Numbered from the stretch's first letter, positions 26,804 to 36,885 are shown. The stretch is 64,000 nucleotides of DNA from an uncultured Winogradskyella sp. (GCF_947498345.1 NZ_CANMJY010000014.1:1-64000), one strand, 5' to 3'. Program-made: numbers and translations. The notes: generated from the letters alone by a model not told the origin.

Positions 26804-26823
26804 CTTTCTTATTGTATTTAAGA

Positions 26824-27447
26824 TTAATTCGGTAACCATTCTGTTCCATCACCAGAACATTGTAAATCAATTAACTTAATAGTAAAACTTCCATCTTCAA
26901 ATTCACTAACTATTCCATAAATCATATTATTATTATCCTCGTTGCATTTCTTGTATGGTAGTGCTTCTTGGAATCTTTTACTAATATCATTAAATGAGGC
27001 TTTATTTTTACTTTTTATCTTCCATGTACCTAAAGCTCTATATACCTTATATGAATTCTTTCCTTTTTTGTCTGTTAATACCGAATAATATAGCTTTCCT
27101 TTACTGAAAGTTTCAAAAAAATAGAAGTTTGTACTAACATCTATATCACTATTGCTGTAAAGAAAATCTAAAATTGATTTTTTTATGCTTTCATATTTTT
27201 TTCCATCATATTCAGATTCTTCAAAAGAATTATTCATATAATTTTTTAAATAAGAATCTGAGAGACTATTTCTGTTTAAAAACTCCTCATTAGTTTTTTG
27301 CCATTCTAAAAATATATCTTCTGTGTTAATATTCTCTTTAATAATATTATTAGATCCTTTGCATCCGAAAACAAGTGAAAAAGAAACAATCATTAATAGA
27401 AATAAATGGCGATATAAAAAATTTATTTTAATACTTGATAATTTCAT
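26824..27447 (-). CDS. Lipoprotein, candidate immunity protein of the Rhs locus
   Basis: A 207-residue lipoprotein with a signal ending SFSLVFGC (Cys29 region). The mature part is hydrophilic and acidic in places, with DVSTNFYFFETFSKGKLYYSVL and YRALGTWKIKSKNKASF. The family is not recognised. It starts 10 bp after the stop of the Rhs-M91 gene on the same strand, exactly where immunity genes sit behind Rhs toxins. Its periplasmic or envelope location and the position suggest immunity; the function is inferred from position alone. Confidence 0.65.
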   Translation of the reverse strand: MKLSSIKINFLYRHLFLLMIVSFSLVFGCKGSNNIIKENINTEDIFLEWQKTNEEFLNRNSLSDSYLKNYMNNSFEESEYDGKKYESIKKSILDFLYSNSDIDVSTNFYFFETFSKGKLYYSVLTDKKGKNSYKVYRALGTWKIKSKNKASFNDISKRFQEALPYKKCNEDNNNMIYGIVSEFEDGSFTIKLIDLQCSGDGTEWLPN

Positions 27448-27457
27448 TATGACTAAT

Positions 27458-30400
27458 TTATTTATTGTTCTTCAAAAACTCCTCAAGATTTTTCAGCATA
27501 TTATCAATAGGGCTTGCTCTTCTTACTACTTTTTGTTCATCTCTTATTTCATTTTCTGACTCTCTTATAGAGACTTCTTCTGGACTTAAGACACCCTCTT
27601 GTAATGTATCAGGATCTTGAAGATCATCATTAGCATCTCCTGTATCAACATTACCAGATAGAATATTAAGTGCATGTAGTAATTCATGACCAATTAAAAT
27701 TTCTCTAGGTGCTCCAGTTGTTCCATCTGCGTTAACAATATTCTCTCCGTTATCGCTATGGTCTAGTAGAACTATTGCATCACCTCCAGCACCATTTGAT
27801 TGATTCTCTTCCGATGCATAAGTTACCGTATGGTCACCTGTACCCAACATTAATTCATTAATTGAATCACTACTACTTTTTTCTTGAAATATATTTGATT
27901 TTCCAAATTCATCTGCATAAGTGGTTACTGTTGCTGTATTTCCAGAATTTACAAGACCTGATATTAATCCAGTTCCTTTTGTTAGTTTCTTTCCTCGGTT
28001 TCTAGTACCTCTCGAAGCTATTGAAACTTTTCCTGTTTTTCTATTTACTTTTAGCCTATCATTAGTTAGTTTTCGAAGTCTTCTCATCGTCTTTCTTCTA
28101 TGCTTTCTATTACCTGCCAATACTAATTCTCTACCATCTGGATCAACAAATGACAAAGGGCTATTTGCAAAAGCGTTATAAGGACTTAATGAATAGTATT
28201 TATTAGCTAACGGATCTAAATTCATCCAGCGTCCTAAACTCGCATCATAATTACGTGCACCAAAATCATACCAATCTAATCCTAATTCATCATTAAGCTC
28301 CTTACCATTGTATTTATACTTGGATGCAACGCTGTTGCTGTTGGCAGACACGACATTATTGTAACCTTTATGTTCAAGTCCAAAAGGATAGTAGTTATTT
28401 TCCTCTATAACTTCAAGGCTTCCATTATTGTCTGTATAAGTTAATCTTATATTACCTAAATGATCCTTATATTGATACACATAATTGTAGTTTCCACTGC
28501 CATTATTAGCAGGCTCAATATAACCTTCTGGTTGAGCGAACATTTTTAAACCGTGGTCCACTTCTGCACCTTGCCAAAATTGCCCATCATGGCTATAACC
28601 ACCCGATTTTTCATAGATATAACCACCAGCATATAGCGTAGTACTAGTGCTTTGGCTGTTAATACCATTGTTCTCAGACATATCTACCACCAGTTTTTTA
28701 AGTTTTACACCAGTAGCATCATAGACATAATTAATCATATCGCTTCCCAAAGCATTACCCATACCAAAGGTTACCTTAGTCGGTAAATTAAGGTGGTTAT
28801 ACTCTATATTAACGATATTTTTATTGAGGTCTTGTATCATATTACCATTAACATCGTAAAGGTAATCATTTTCTGCTGTATTATCACCATCTTTAAAGCC
28901 ATCGTCGTGACCATTATCCGCTACATTAAGCAAGGTGTTACTAAAAGGCGCATAGCCATAACTCAACACATCGATAGCAGCGACAGTGGTATTGGCCTCC
29001 ACCAAGCCCATACGTCGCAGGCTGGTAATGTTTCCGTTTTTATCGTAAGCTACACCTGGCGTATTATTGGCTCCAATAAGGCTATAGTTTTCTATATCAT
29101 TGGTGGTGCCTGTCAAGACATAATTACCCTGATAATTGGCAGTCTCTATACGGTTAAGGGCATCATAGCTATAGTCATAACCACGCTTATGGCCATCATA
29201 GGCAGTTTTCCAAAAGGTCTCCGAGATATTACCATTATATAAGGCGCTATTACTGGTTTCGGGAGCGTTATAATTGATCGTAAACCCAAAGAGGTCACTG
29301 CCCAGTGCATCCACATCGTTAATGGCCTTTAGCCAACCTCTAATGTTATAACTATAATCTACGGTCTGTAGCCCTGTAGATTGTGTTGGGTCGCTGGCTA
29401 CGGCTCCACCCACAGCCTTGCTGTGCAATTGCCCAAAATTATCGTAATGGTTGTTAACGATAAGTTCTGGCGTGCTGCCATTAATACTTTGGCTCTGCGT
29501 GAGTAACCTACTGGCATGGTCATAGCTAAAGGTATCTTCAACAATTAGTGGTGTACCGCCATCTTTAGTATGCGTACTCTCCGTACTTAAAACTTTGCCC
29601 ACAAAATCATAGTCGGTAGTGACCACATCTGTGGTATTGAGGTAAGTGTTGGTACTCGCCACATAGATAGGCATAGCCTTATCGTCGTAATAGGTCACTG
29701 CAGTGATCCAGTCATTGGTGTCCAAAACGCGCACCTGGCTACAGGTAGCCATGGACTTAACGTTGGTATCTATAGCGGCATCATAGACCATATTACCATG
29801 GGCCTTTAATAGAGGAGCACTTAAGCCTAAATTGTTGTAACTATCGTAATAGTTGATGGTCAACAGTTCTAAGCCTGTGTTGGGCAAAGTCTGGTTGCTG
29901 TAGTATAGCGTTGCACTATCTAAAGATGTGCCAGTGCTTGTTCTGGTTTCGTGGAGTATGGTCTGTGCGTTAAGATCGGCCTGCAGTTCTAAGCGTGCCG
30001 CATTGTGTGTACTGCCTTGTGGTGTGTACAGGTGTTTTCCTGTATAGACCACACGTCCATACACATCGTACTTGGTAAACAGCCATTTGTGGTCCAGACG
30101 TTGTCGGGCATCCTGAGTGAGTATAGGTCTGTCGAGCTTGTCGTAAACAATATGCTCCCAGCCCTTACCCGGAATTTTCTTTTCAATCAAGCGGTTGCGC
30201 TTATCGTAGTGGTAGATGTAGCACAGCCCTTCAATGACTTCTGTGACTATAATAGTGTCATCTGGTGTTGTTGGATTCGGAAACATGCTCCCATTAAAGG
30301 TCTGTCCTACTCCCGAGCCTGTAACCACAATATTGTTATCTACCAGATGAAAATCGTAACTATGGTCACTACCGCTAAGTGTTCCCAATCTTCGGTTGGC

Positions 30401-31951
30401 TAGTGCACGTTTGGCATCCAGATTAAGGATCACTCCCTGCTTAAGCTTAAGGTCAGTTGTACTGCTCATATTAAAACTCAGGGTGATGTTGTCGTTATCA
30501 TCTACAGTAACATGTAATCCTCCCTGCCCTCCATAAGGATTGCTTAAATACACATTAAGGGGATTCTGGTTGGTGTTTTGGGCATGGATCTCAACATCCT
30601 TTTCAAACCCAGAGGCAAACTTAGAGTCTACATCCGCAAGCTTAGTCCAAAGGAAATTTTCGTCATAAGTCAGCTTAGCGCTACTGTTAAACAGCTGGTT
30701 GATGCCATAGAGCTTGCCACCTCCACTGATATGTATTTCGTTTTTAGTGATATAGAACACATAGTCGTAATCCTGGCCTGTAATGCGTCCCAATTCGGTA
30801 TCTCCAAAGTTACCATAGGCATCGAGGGATACGAGTTTTCCTGTTTTTAATTCCAGTTCCTGCGCAGCAGAAAAATTAATACTCAACAGTACCTCCTGGC
30901 TATCCTCTAGCGTGGTAACCGTAAAGCCTCCTTGCCCTCCGCAGGGATTTGTAATATTGACATTGAGGATATCTGCATTGTCATAGCTCTGAAGCTGATC
31001 GTTGTATTCGTCGGCAAAGTTACTGTCTACAAGCGCCATATCTACCCAAGGGTAATTGGTCTGTGAAGCCGCACGGCCCAGTTCATCTAATGTGAGTATC
31101 TGTTGCGACGCCTCTGGTGGTAGCACATAAGTAAGATTGCCATAATCGTCATAGACGTAATAGGTATCGTGAGCCACCTCATTATTATAAGTACGCTTTA
31201 AAAGCACCTGTCCCTGTTTGTTTTTAAACTCTTCTGTGGTATGGTCTTTTCCTGCAGTCCAGTTCTCATCCTTGGTGATGGTCTTATAAAGCCTGTTGGC
31301 GGCATAATAACCTTTGTAAACCAATTCGGTTTGCTCGGTATCACCATTGGGATGTGCCACATCAAAGTATATGACATTATCGTTATTGGAATCATCGGGA
31401 TTATTAGCATCAAAACTATTGGTGTCGTAGCCAAATTTTATGGTATGGCCATTGTTTACAGCCCAATCGTTTCCGGGAGCTGCCTGTTCTAAAACGCGTC
31501 CCATTGGTGAGGCTTCCAGTACCTTTTCACTGTATGGATTTGGCAAAGCCGGATTAAGATCATCTGCGTATCTTGCCATGTACTGTGCCTCAAGGTCAAT
31601 CATCAATTGTGCCGGCAATTCGTAGTCCAATGAGGTCGTACTTCTGGCGTATGGCAAATAGTCCTTAAGCTGACGCCCAAAAGCATCATAAACCATTGGA
31701 GTAATGATATCCTGTTTTTGCCCTCCCGCTTGTCTGGCAATGCTCTGTACAGGTCTCCCCAAACCATCAAAATAAGTAACAGATTCGATCTTATCGTCTG
31801 GTGTAAGGGCTGTTGTGGTACCTGCGTTGTGCGCACCATCAGTGGTCTTCACCTGGTAGCTGGTGCTTTTTACATAATTTTTTTCTGGTGTTTGTGCCAA
31901 AACTAAGTTAGACACTACACATAAAGCTATGGTGTATATTAATTTTCTCAT
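27458..31951 (-). CDS. Rhs/YD-repeat protein with C-terminal M91-like metallopeptidase tail
   Basis: A 1497-residue protein starting at ATG 31951 (signal MRKLIYTIALCVVSNLVLAQ). A start 24 bp upstream overlaps the previous gene and is rejected. After an N-terminal DUF6443-like part (YFDGLGRPVQSIARQAGGQKQD) come YD repeats interrupted by two copies of a ~125-residue GGQGG domain. The Rhs core ends with YYPFGLEHKGYN...YKYNGKELNDELGLDWYDFGARNYDASLGRWMNLDPL...PDGREL. A variable ~221-residue tail follows with HELLH (about residue 1422), then EEVSIRESENEIRDE, like the NleD/M91 effectors. The protein is likely exported, and the tail toxic. Confidence 0.85.
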   Translation of the reverse strand: MRKLIYTIALCVVSNLVLAQTPEKNYVKSTSYQVKTTDGAHNAGTTTALTPDDKIESVTYFDGLGRPVQSIARQAGGQKQDIITPMVYDAFGRQLKDYLPYARSTTSLDYELPAQLMIDLEAQYMARYADDLNPALPNPYSEKVLEASPMGRVLEQAAPGNDWAVNNGHTIKFGYDTNSFDANNPDDSNNDNVIYFDVAHPNGDTEQTELVYKGYYAANRLYKTITKDENWTAGKDHTTEEFKNKQGQVLLKRTYNNEVAHDTYYVYDDYGNLTYVLPPEASQQILTLDELGRAASQTNYPWVDMALVDSNFADEYNDQLQSYDNADILNVNITNPCGGQGGFTVTTLEDSQEVLLSINFSAAQELELKTGKLVSLDAYGNFGDTELGRITGQDYDYVFYITKNEIHISGGGKLYGINQLFNSSAKLTYDENFLWTKLADVDSKFASGFEKDVEIHAQNTNQNPLNVYLSNPYGGQGGLHVTVDDNDNITLSFNMSSTTDLKLKQGVILNLDAKRALANRRLGTLSGSDHSYDFHLVDNNIVVTGSGVGQTFNGSMFPNPTTPDDTIIVTEVIEGLCYIYHYDKRNRLIEKKIPGKGWEHIVYDKLDRPILTQDARQRLDHKWLFTKYDVYGRVVYTGKHLYTPQGSTHNAARLELQADLNAQTILHETRTSTGTSLDSATLYYSNQTLPNTGLELLTINYYDSYNNLGLSAPLLKAHGNMVYDAAIDTNVKSMATCSQVRVLDTNDWITAVTYYDDKAMPIYVASTNTYLNTTDVVTTDYDFVGKVLSTESTHTKDGGTPLIVEDTFSYDHASRLLTQSQSINGSTPELIVNNHYDNFGQLHSKAVGGAVASDPTQSTGLQTVDYSYNIRGWLKAINDVDALGSDLFGFTINYNAPETSNSALYNGNISETFWKTAYDGHKRGYDYSYDALNRIETANYQGNYVLTGTTNDIENYSLIGANNTPGVAYDKNGNITSLRRMGLVEANTTVAAIDVLSYGYAPFSNTLLNVADNGHDDGFKDGDNTAENDYLYDVNGNMIQDLNKNIVNIEYNHLNLPTKVTFGMGNALGSDMINYVYDATGVKLKKLVVDMSENNGINSQSTSTTLYAGGYIYEKSGGYSHDGQFWQGAEVDHGLKMFAQPEGYIEPANNGSGNYNYVYQYKDHLGNIRLTYTDNNGSLEVIEENNYYPFGLEHKGYNNVVSANSNSVASKYKYNGKELNDELGLDWYDFGARNYDASLGRWMNLDPLANKYYSLSPYNAFANSPLSFVDPDGRELVLAGNRKHRRKTMRRLRKLTNDRLKVNRKTGKVSIASRGTRNRGKKLTKGTGLISGLVNSGNTATVTTYADEFGKSNIFQEKSSSDSINELMLGTGDHTVTYASEENQSNGAGGDAIVLLDHSDNGENIVNADGTTGAPREILIGHELLHALNILSGNVDTGDANDDLQDPDTLQEGVLSPEEVSIRESENEIRDEQKVVRRASPIDNMLKNLEEFLKNNK
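30281..31048 (-). repeat. Internal duplication of a ~125-residue domain in the Rhs protein
   Basis: Two tandem segments (roughly 31048-30656 and 30655-30281) share W..A.VDS.FA, then NP.GGQGG, a S(I/L).F..(A/S) strand, ..LELK.G.++.LDA and a LG..(T/S)G.D..Y element. The segment interrupts the usual Rhs repeat between LTYVLPPEAS and CYIYHYDKRNRL. Confidence 0.7.
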
Positions 31952-31958
31952 GATAGTC

Positions 31959-34900
31959 TTAGTTTTGGATTGCATAATTGTAGGTATTCTCGCTTAGGAT
32001 ATAGCCGTCTTTGTCTTTTACCAACTTCAATCGGTTAAAGTCGTCGTACTGGTAATAAACAGTCTGACCTCGAGGGTCGGTCATACTGGTGACACCTATA
32101 AGGCGGTCGTAAGTATAGGTGGTAACCATAGCCTCTGGGAAGGCGCTCCGTAGTGCTACTTGTGTTGTTCTTAAGGTATCTTCCGTTGTTGTGCCCACAT
32201 CATTATTCGAAGCTGTTATTACTGCATCTATTGCAGACTGCTGGGCAGTGCTTAGTGTGGTGTAACTGGCGTTTTCTAACTTAGCTACAGGACTGGTATT
32301 CTCATAACCCCAAACATAAATAATTCGGGTACCATCGGTCTTACTGACTTCTAAAGGATGGCCTTTATCATCGTATTTATGGAACTGTATGCGTTCTTCC
32401 AGAAGGTCATCTCCTTTACCGACCAGCACCTTCTCAGGTTCGAGTACATCTCCATACCATTTGTATTTGGTCTCTGAAGTACCTGTAAGCTCGTCACTCA
32501 ACAGAAGGCCGTCATTATTAAGCTCTTTATAGGTCTTGGTTTCTATGGGTACCAACCTGTTCTGTTGTGCCAATGCTAAAACTGGATCTGTACTGTAGTT
32601 ATTCCCTACAGGTACTTCAGTAGGTCCATGAATATCCTGCGGATAGGTATGCACCTGTATCACTGTCTCATCTTCACTATTGATCGAACTCACCCTTGAA
32701 GCCTGGTAGTGCTCAAGGTAATTATAAGAATAGTTGGTAACATTCTCTAAGGTCTGTACACCATTGGTATACTCTATGTCCCGCTTTTGTATAAGGTGCG
32801 ATGCGCCACCGGTGAGGTAATAGGTTTTATAATAATTATGCGGTGCATTCATATAGAGGTTCAGCAAAGCTGCTGCAGTACTCAAATCATTATTATGATA
32901 GGCTTCTAACAAACCATCGGGAAATGAAAATATGGCAAAAGGCGTATGATGCTGATATCGGTCATTGATAACCAACGGATCAGTCGGTTGCCCAGGATCT
33001 AATGGTGGTGACACAATAGTTAATGGTGTATCAGAATCACCACCAGAATATCTAAAATTCTCTGATCTTGTAATTTCATAAGGATCTAAAGGGTCGGATG
33101 TGGCTTTAAAATAGTTAACGGCTAATGGCCTACCTCTAAGCCATTCGTTGTCCATAGGTAAACGGTAAGGCAATTTCCAGTACTCGTTCCCATCAGGAAT
33201 CATGGTAAACGTATACTCCACCTTACCGATGTTGTTGGTCTTGGTGCCTATATATTCCGTAACGTTACTGTAACCGCTATTGTTCCCTTGTATTTTGGTC
33301 AACGGACTGCCTGGTCGTGAGCCAAACATATCAGAAGCATTGGTACCACTTGGTGTGGTTATGGTAGCATAAAAGCTTGGCAGACCAAAAAGGTGACCAC
33401 TGGTAACACCTTCATCGTTTAAATACTCATAGGATTTTTCACTGACTACGGTTCCATCGGCATCAGCCGTAGTTACTTTTTTGATACGTTTGCCTGCTGC
33501 ATAAATGAGTTCATGCTCATCAGCAACCGCTTCTTCCCAGGTGAGATTGACTGCAAAACAATTTTGAAAGTCTAAAGGATCTTCAGCAGCTGGTGATCTC
33601 GGTATGATCTCAAGTGTATAATCTCCAGGGGCTACAAATATATTATCATGATCTCCTTTAAAGAACATATAAGAATTGTTTCCATTATACAGATGTGTTT
33701 GATATGGACACAAGGTGGTTGCCACTTGAGAATCACAATCGTCATCATTACATATTTGAACAACTGCCCTCATGCGAATGCTAGCCACTGACGAATTATT
33801 ATCTCCTGTAGCAATGGTCACTGGCATTTTGTAAGTCCTTGAAACTGGATCCCACCAATTCGTTGTGGTTTCTGTCGTCCCTTTTATCATACCTGCACTA
33901 AATTGAGCCGTAGGGTTGATTGCCTTAACCAGAATCTCATCAAAAAAGTCTGGTGAGGCCACTTTATTATGTTCATACTCAAAATGTGTGGCACCACCCG
34001 TTGGATAAGTGATCTTGTTCAGTATTCCTGTACTTGCCTTAACTGTATCTACACGTCTGTTAGCATTGAAAATACCATACGAAATAAACGTTAAGCGCGA
34101 GCCGTTGGGCTTACCATTGTAATAGCCCCAAACATCCTGAGCGTTTGAAAAACGATTAGGAAAGCCTTCGTCAATATAATCAAAGACATAAGGTGGTTTT
34201 TGATTGTTTTGGTCTATCCCTTCGGTGATGGAATCTAATCTTAGACGCTTGGCGGCTTTTGGATCCCTATCCTTTATAGTTGAGAGCTGATTGTTATCTT
34301 CTATGGCCTGAAAATAGGATTGGTGCAATCTCATTTTCTTTACCAGAATGTTCTTATTGTCCCTTAATTCTATATTTCTTAAGGCGTTGCCTCCTTGCAG
34401 ATCTTCCCTTTCGGTAGGGTCACCAATAAAATCAACACTACCACCATCAAAGTCGATGGCACTGAGCTGTTGTTGTCTGGATCTTACTTTTGAAAAATAG
34501 GTCTCTATCGATGTAGGCGCGTTTCCCGGATTGGTCGCTTCTCTATTGACAATATCATAGGACCTCCTATAATAATAGGTCTCCTCCATATTATAGGTAA
34601 AGTTAACACTATTGCCTTTTGGAGAAATGATCTTTGATAATCTCCAGGTGTTATTAGTTGGCGAGGAACTTCCAAGGTCGCTCAAAAGAGTTACTGTTGA
34701 GTCTTTATAGTTATTAGGTATATATTCTTCTTCTATAATATTGAATAGAAACTCAAAACCATTACTATCTATAATTTTAAACCATCCAATCTGCTGATTA
34801 GTACCTCCGGTATATACTTTTATATCCTGAAAGCTCTGTACTAACGGTTCCATAGTAGTATAATCGAATATAAACTTTCCGCTTCCTCCTGGATAACTAA

Positions 34901-35357
34901 AAATGAACAGATCGGGATCCATATCAACATGCCCAGATGTAGCATCAGAAAATACCTGACTCCTGGTTGAAGGATTAGAAAAGAAGTCATCGTATTTATT
35001 GCTTCTCAGGTAACCAAAACTACCATCATCTCTACGATCTCGTGTCTGGCGTGTAATGGCACCTCCTGCATTTAATGCCCAGCCCAGACCTACTCTGGAG
35101 GCAATTTCCCCTACCTGTACTCCTTTGGCGTGGTAGGATAATGATACCGGGATTTTTAATCCATCAAGATCAATAGTATAAAAGGGTACCGAAATATTGG
35201 GTACTCCCGTATAATGACTTACAGGACTTACCACAAATTTCCCCAACGAGGAAGCCTCTGGTGAAGGTGGCATAATGTTGGGCAGCTCTTGTGCAAATAG
35301 GCCCATTGAAAATGTGAGCATAAAGATGCTCATGAGGGTGTTGAAATGTGTTTTCAT
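31959..35357 (-). CDS. Rhs-associated N-terminal protein, secreted
   Basis: A 1132-residue protein with signal MKTHFNTLMSIFMLTFSMGLFAQ. The head SSLGKFVVSPVSHYTGVPNISVPFYTID and the GLKIPVSLSYHAKGVQVGEIASRVGLGWALNAGGAI motif are the opening of Bacteroidota Rhs partner proteins. A long beta-rich middle ends with YD-type repeats (EERIQFHKYDDKGHPLEV, YTYDRLIGVTSMTDPRGQTVYYQYDDFNRLKLVKD). It lies 7 bp upstream of the Rhs-M91 gene and must be co-transcribed. It probably forms the other part of the Rhs shell or its export module; this is inferred from position. Confidence 0.8.
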   Translation of the reverse strand: MKTHFNTLMSIFMLTFSMGLFAQELPNIMPPSPEASSLGKFVVSPVSHYTGVPNISVPFYTIDLDGLKIPVSLSYHAKGVQVGEIASRVGLGWALNAGGAITRQTRDRRDDGSFGYLRSNKYDDFFSNPSTRSQVFSDATSGHVDMDPDLFIFSYPGGSGKFIFDYTTMEPLVQSFQDIKVYTGGTNQQIGWFKIIDSNGFEFLFNIIEEEYIPNNYKDSTVTLLSDLGSSSPTNNTWRLSKIISPKGNSVNFTYNMEETYYYRRSYDIVNREATNPGNAPTSIETYFSKVRSRQQQLSAIDFDGGSVDFIGDPTEREDLQGGNALRNIELRDNKNILVKKMRLHQSYFQAIEDNNQLSTIKDRDPKAAKRLRLDSITEGIDQNNQKPPYVFDYIDEGFPNRFSNAQDVWGYYNGKPNGSRLTFISYGIFNANRRVDTVKASTGILNKITYPTGGATHFEYEHNKVASPDFFDEILVKAINPTAQFSAGMIKGTTETTTNWWDPVSRTYKMPVTIATGDNNSSVASIRMRAVVQICNDDDCDSQVATTLCPYQTHLYNGNNSYMFFKGDHDNIFVAPGDYTLEIIPRSPAAEDPLDFQNCFAVNLTWEEAVADEHELIYAAGKRIKKVTTADADGTVVSEKSYEYLNDEGVTSGHLFGLPSFYATITTPSGTNASDMFGSRPGSPLTKIQGNNSGYSNVTEYIGTKTNNIGKVEYTFTMIPDGNEYWKLPYRLPMDNEWLRGRPLAVNYFKATSDPLDPYEITRSENFRYSGGDSDTPLTIVSPPLDPGQPTDPLVINDRYQHHTPFAIFSFPDGLLEAYHNNDLSTAAALLNLYMNAPHNYYKTYYLTGGASHLIQKRDIEYTNGVQTLENVTNYSYNYLEHYQASRVSSINSEDETVIQVHTYPQDIHGPTEVPVGNNYSTDPVLALAQQNRLVPIETKTYKELNNDGLLLSDELTGTSETKYKWYGDVLEPEKVLVGKGDDLLEERIQFHKYDDKGHPLEVSKTDGTRIIYVWGYENTSPVAKLENASYTTLSTAQQSAIDAVITASNNDVGTTTEDTLRTTQVALRSAFPEAMVTTYTYDRLIGVTSMTDPRGQTVYYQYDDFNRLKLVKDKDGYILSENTYNYAIQN

Positions 35358-35659
35358 AGAAAAAAGGTCTTAACGATTTATGGTTTATCGACTAACTGAA
35401 AAAAATGTAGGAATTTTACATATTTATACTAACACTCTTTTTGTACCAGTTTTAAATATTTAGTTCTGTTGCATTAGATATGAGGCCATAAAATTAGATT
35501 GGTTTTTTGAGATTACACCAAGCATTTTGCTTTAAAATACTAAGCATTTTGCTTTATTTTAAGTCGTTTGTATCTCTTAAATTGAAGATTTGCAAGAGTG
35601 AAACCGTATACGATTATGCCAGATCTATTAGTTTTATGATGCTCAAAAACAAATAAATC
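35358..35659. other. Gene-free stretch upstream of the Rhs operon
   Basis: About 300 bp of AT-rich sequence without a good open frame. It contains two copies of a 15-bp motif 22 bp apart (35520-35556). It should hold the promoter of the Rhs pair, but no clear TAnnTTTG box was found. Confidence 0.5.
35520..35556. repeat. Tandem 15-bp motif, 22-bp period
   Basis: AAGCATTTTGCTTTA occurs at 35520-35534 and 35542-35556. Each copy is itself a short inverted repeat (AAGCA-TTT-TGCTT). A pair of such sites one helical-turn multiple apart upstream of the Rhs genes looks like two operator copies. Confidence 0.45.
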
Positions 35660-36730
35660 CTAATAAAATAAAAAGGATATTAGGGCTAATAATGTAAACG
35701 AAAATGGTAATACCAGCATTAAGAACAGAAAGCTTACAATACCACTTTTTATAAAGCTTAAAAACCAATTTTGCCCATAGAATTTTATAACTCCTATATA
35801 TAGGTAAAAGAAAGTAGATAGTACAATAAGCCAATCGATCCAATCGGGTATATCCCTGTATAAATTAATGGCAAAAACAATACTAAATATTATAAACAGA
35901 AAGGAGAAATAGTAAAAAGTAAATACCAGATGGTGTGAATATCGTCCTCTTTTGTAAAAGAATAGTTTTAATAATAAGGCAAAAATGGGCAGTAAAAAAA
36001 ACATCGCCAACGGTATGCTATCAATAAAAGTTTGAAAGATCTGCCCTAGTCCCATAGTCTTATAAAATTTTAAAACTTGCCCATAAAACTTACGTTTAAA
36101 GTAGCCTGCATCATCTGGCATACCCATGTATTTATATAAAGCTTCATCAGAAGCACCAGAATCAATTAGCGAGTCCATCTCTTTTTCATTAAAAGAAAAC
36201 GTAGGTCCTATGTGTCTTTTCGGAATTTTAATATTTGATATAGAATCTAATGCTCTTAAATCATCATCATCTAAACCAATGGTAACAGCATTATCTTTTA
36301 ACGGTTTAATAAATTCAGTAGCGTCTATAGAATCCTGAAGACTACTATCTTGTTGTATCTGTTGCTTTTCTGTTCTGCTCGCCAAGACCCTTTGCATATC
36401 CTTATCTAAATCTTCTCTAACCTCTCTGGAATAAATATTAGATAGAAAGAAAAAAATCACAGTAATAAACAAGTACATATGTGCAGGATGCAAGTATAAT
36501 AAACGCTTACCCTTTATAAATTCTTTGGCTATATAACCTGGTTTGAACATTAAGGGAAAAAAGCTCTTTAAAAAGCGTGCATCAAAAGAAAAGTAATTGC
36601 TAATGGTATTGTAAAAGAGTACACCAATGGTTAAATTTTCATTGGTTTTTTGTCCACAATGCGGACAAAACTGAAACCCTTTATCATAAGGTTGTTCACA
36701 ATTTTGACAAGTGTTTTGGTTGGCTTTCAT
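35660..36730 (-). CDS. DUF3667 membrane protein with zinc ribbon
   Basis: A 356-residue membrane protein. The N-terminal CQNCEQPYDKGFQFCPHCGQK is a CxxC...CxxC zinc ribbon, followed by the DUF3667 segment NYFSFDARFLKSFFPLMFKPGYIAKEFIKGKR and HPAHMYLFITVIFFFLSNIY. The middle is a soluble loop of ~130 residues, then four or five membrane spans at the C-terminus. The family is common in Bacteroidota and of unknown function. It is a single gene upstream of the Rhs genes on the same strand, 302 bp away. Confidence 0.85.
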   Translation of the reverse strand: MKANQNTCQNCEQPYDKGFQFCPHCGQKTNENLTIGVLFYNTISNYFSFDARFLKSFFPLMFKPGYIAKEFIKGKRLLYLHPAHMYLFITVIFFFLSNIYSREVREDLDKDMQRVLASRTEKQQIQQDSSLQDSIDATEFIKPLKDNAVTIGLDDDDLRALDSISNIKIPKRHIGPTFSFNEKEMDSLIDSGASDEALYKYMGMPDDAGYFKRKFYGQVLKFYKTMGLGQIFQTFIDSIPLAMFFLLPIFALLLKLFFYKRGRYSHHLVFTFYYFSFLFIIFSIVFAINLYRDIPDWIDWLIVLSTFFYLYIGVIKFYGQNWFLSFIKSGIVSFLFLMLVLPFSFTLLALISFLFY

Positions 36731-36870
36731 CTGTGATGGTTAGTCTTGGATTAAAAGTAATAAAATTATACTAATAGCTCTTACTAATTAGAAGAACGAA
36801 TCCTCATATTGTTACAATTCGATATTAAAAGTTCACTTCAAAATATTGATATGTAGTGAGTTATAATTCT

Positions 36871-36885
36871 TGGCACGTTAATTGG
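36871..36885 (+). promoter_or_regulatory. Sigma-54 type -24/-12 promoter
   Basis: TGGCACG-TTAA-TTGG has the -24 TGGCACG and four-base spacing of RpoN promoters; the -12 GC is GG here. It lies 77 bp before the start at 36962. Confidence 0.6.

Noticed and set aside
28793-29242. Open frame on plus within the Rhs gene (149 aa), and several others antisense to it (27921-28181, 30005-30403, 30578-30850, 31241-31492)
   Set aside because: They are shadows of the minus-strand Rhs gene: no start context, promoter or coding-like composition, and the repetitive coding strand makes long antisense frames common.
35643-35843. Minus-strand frame of 66 aa
   Set aside because: It is a shifted frame of the DUF3667 gene's C-terminal membrane region.
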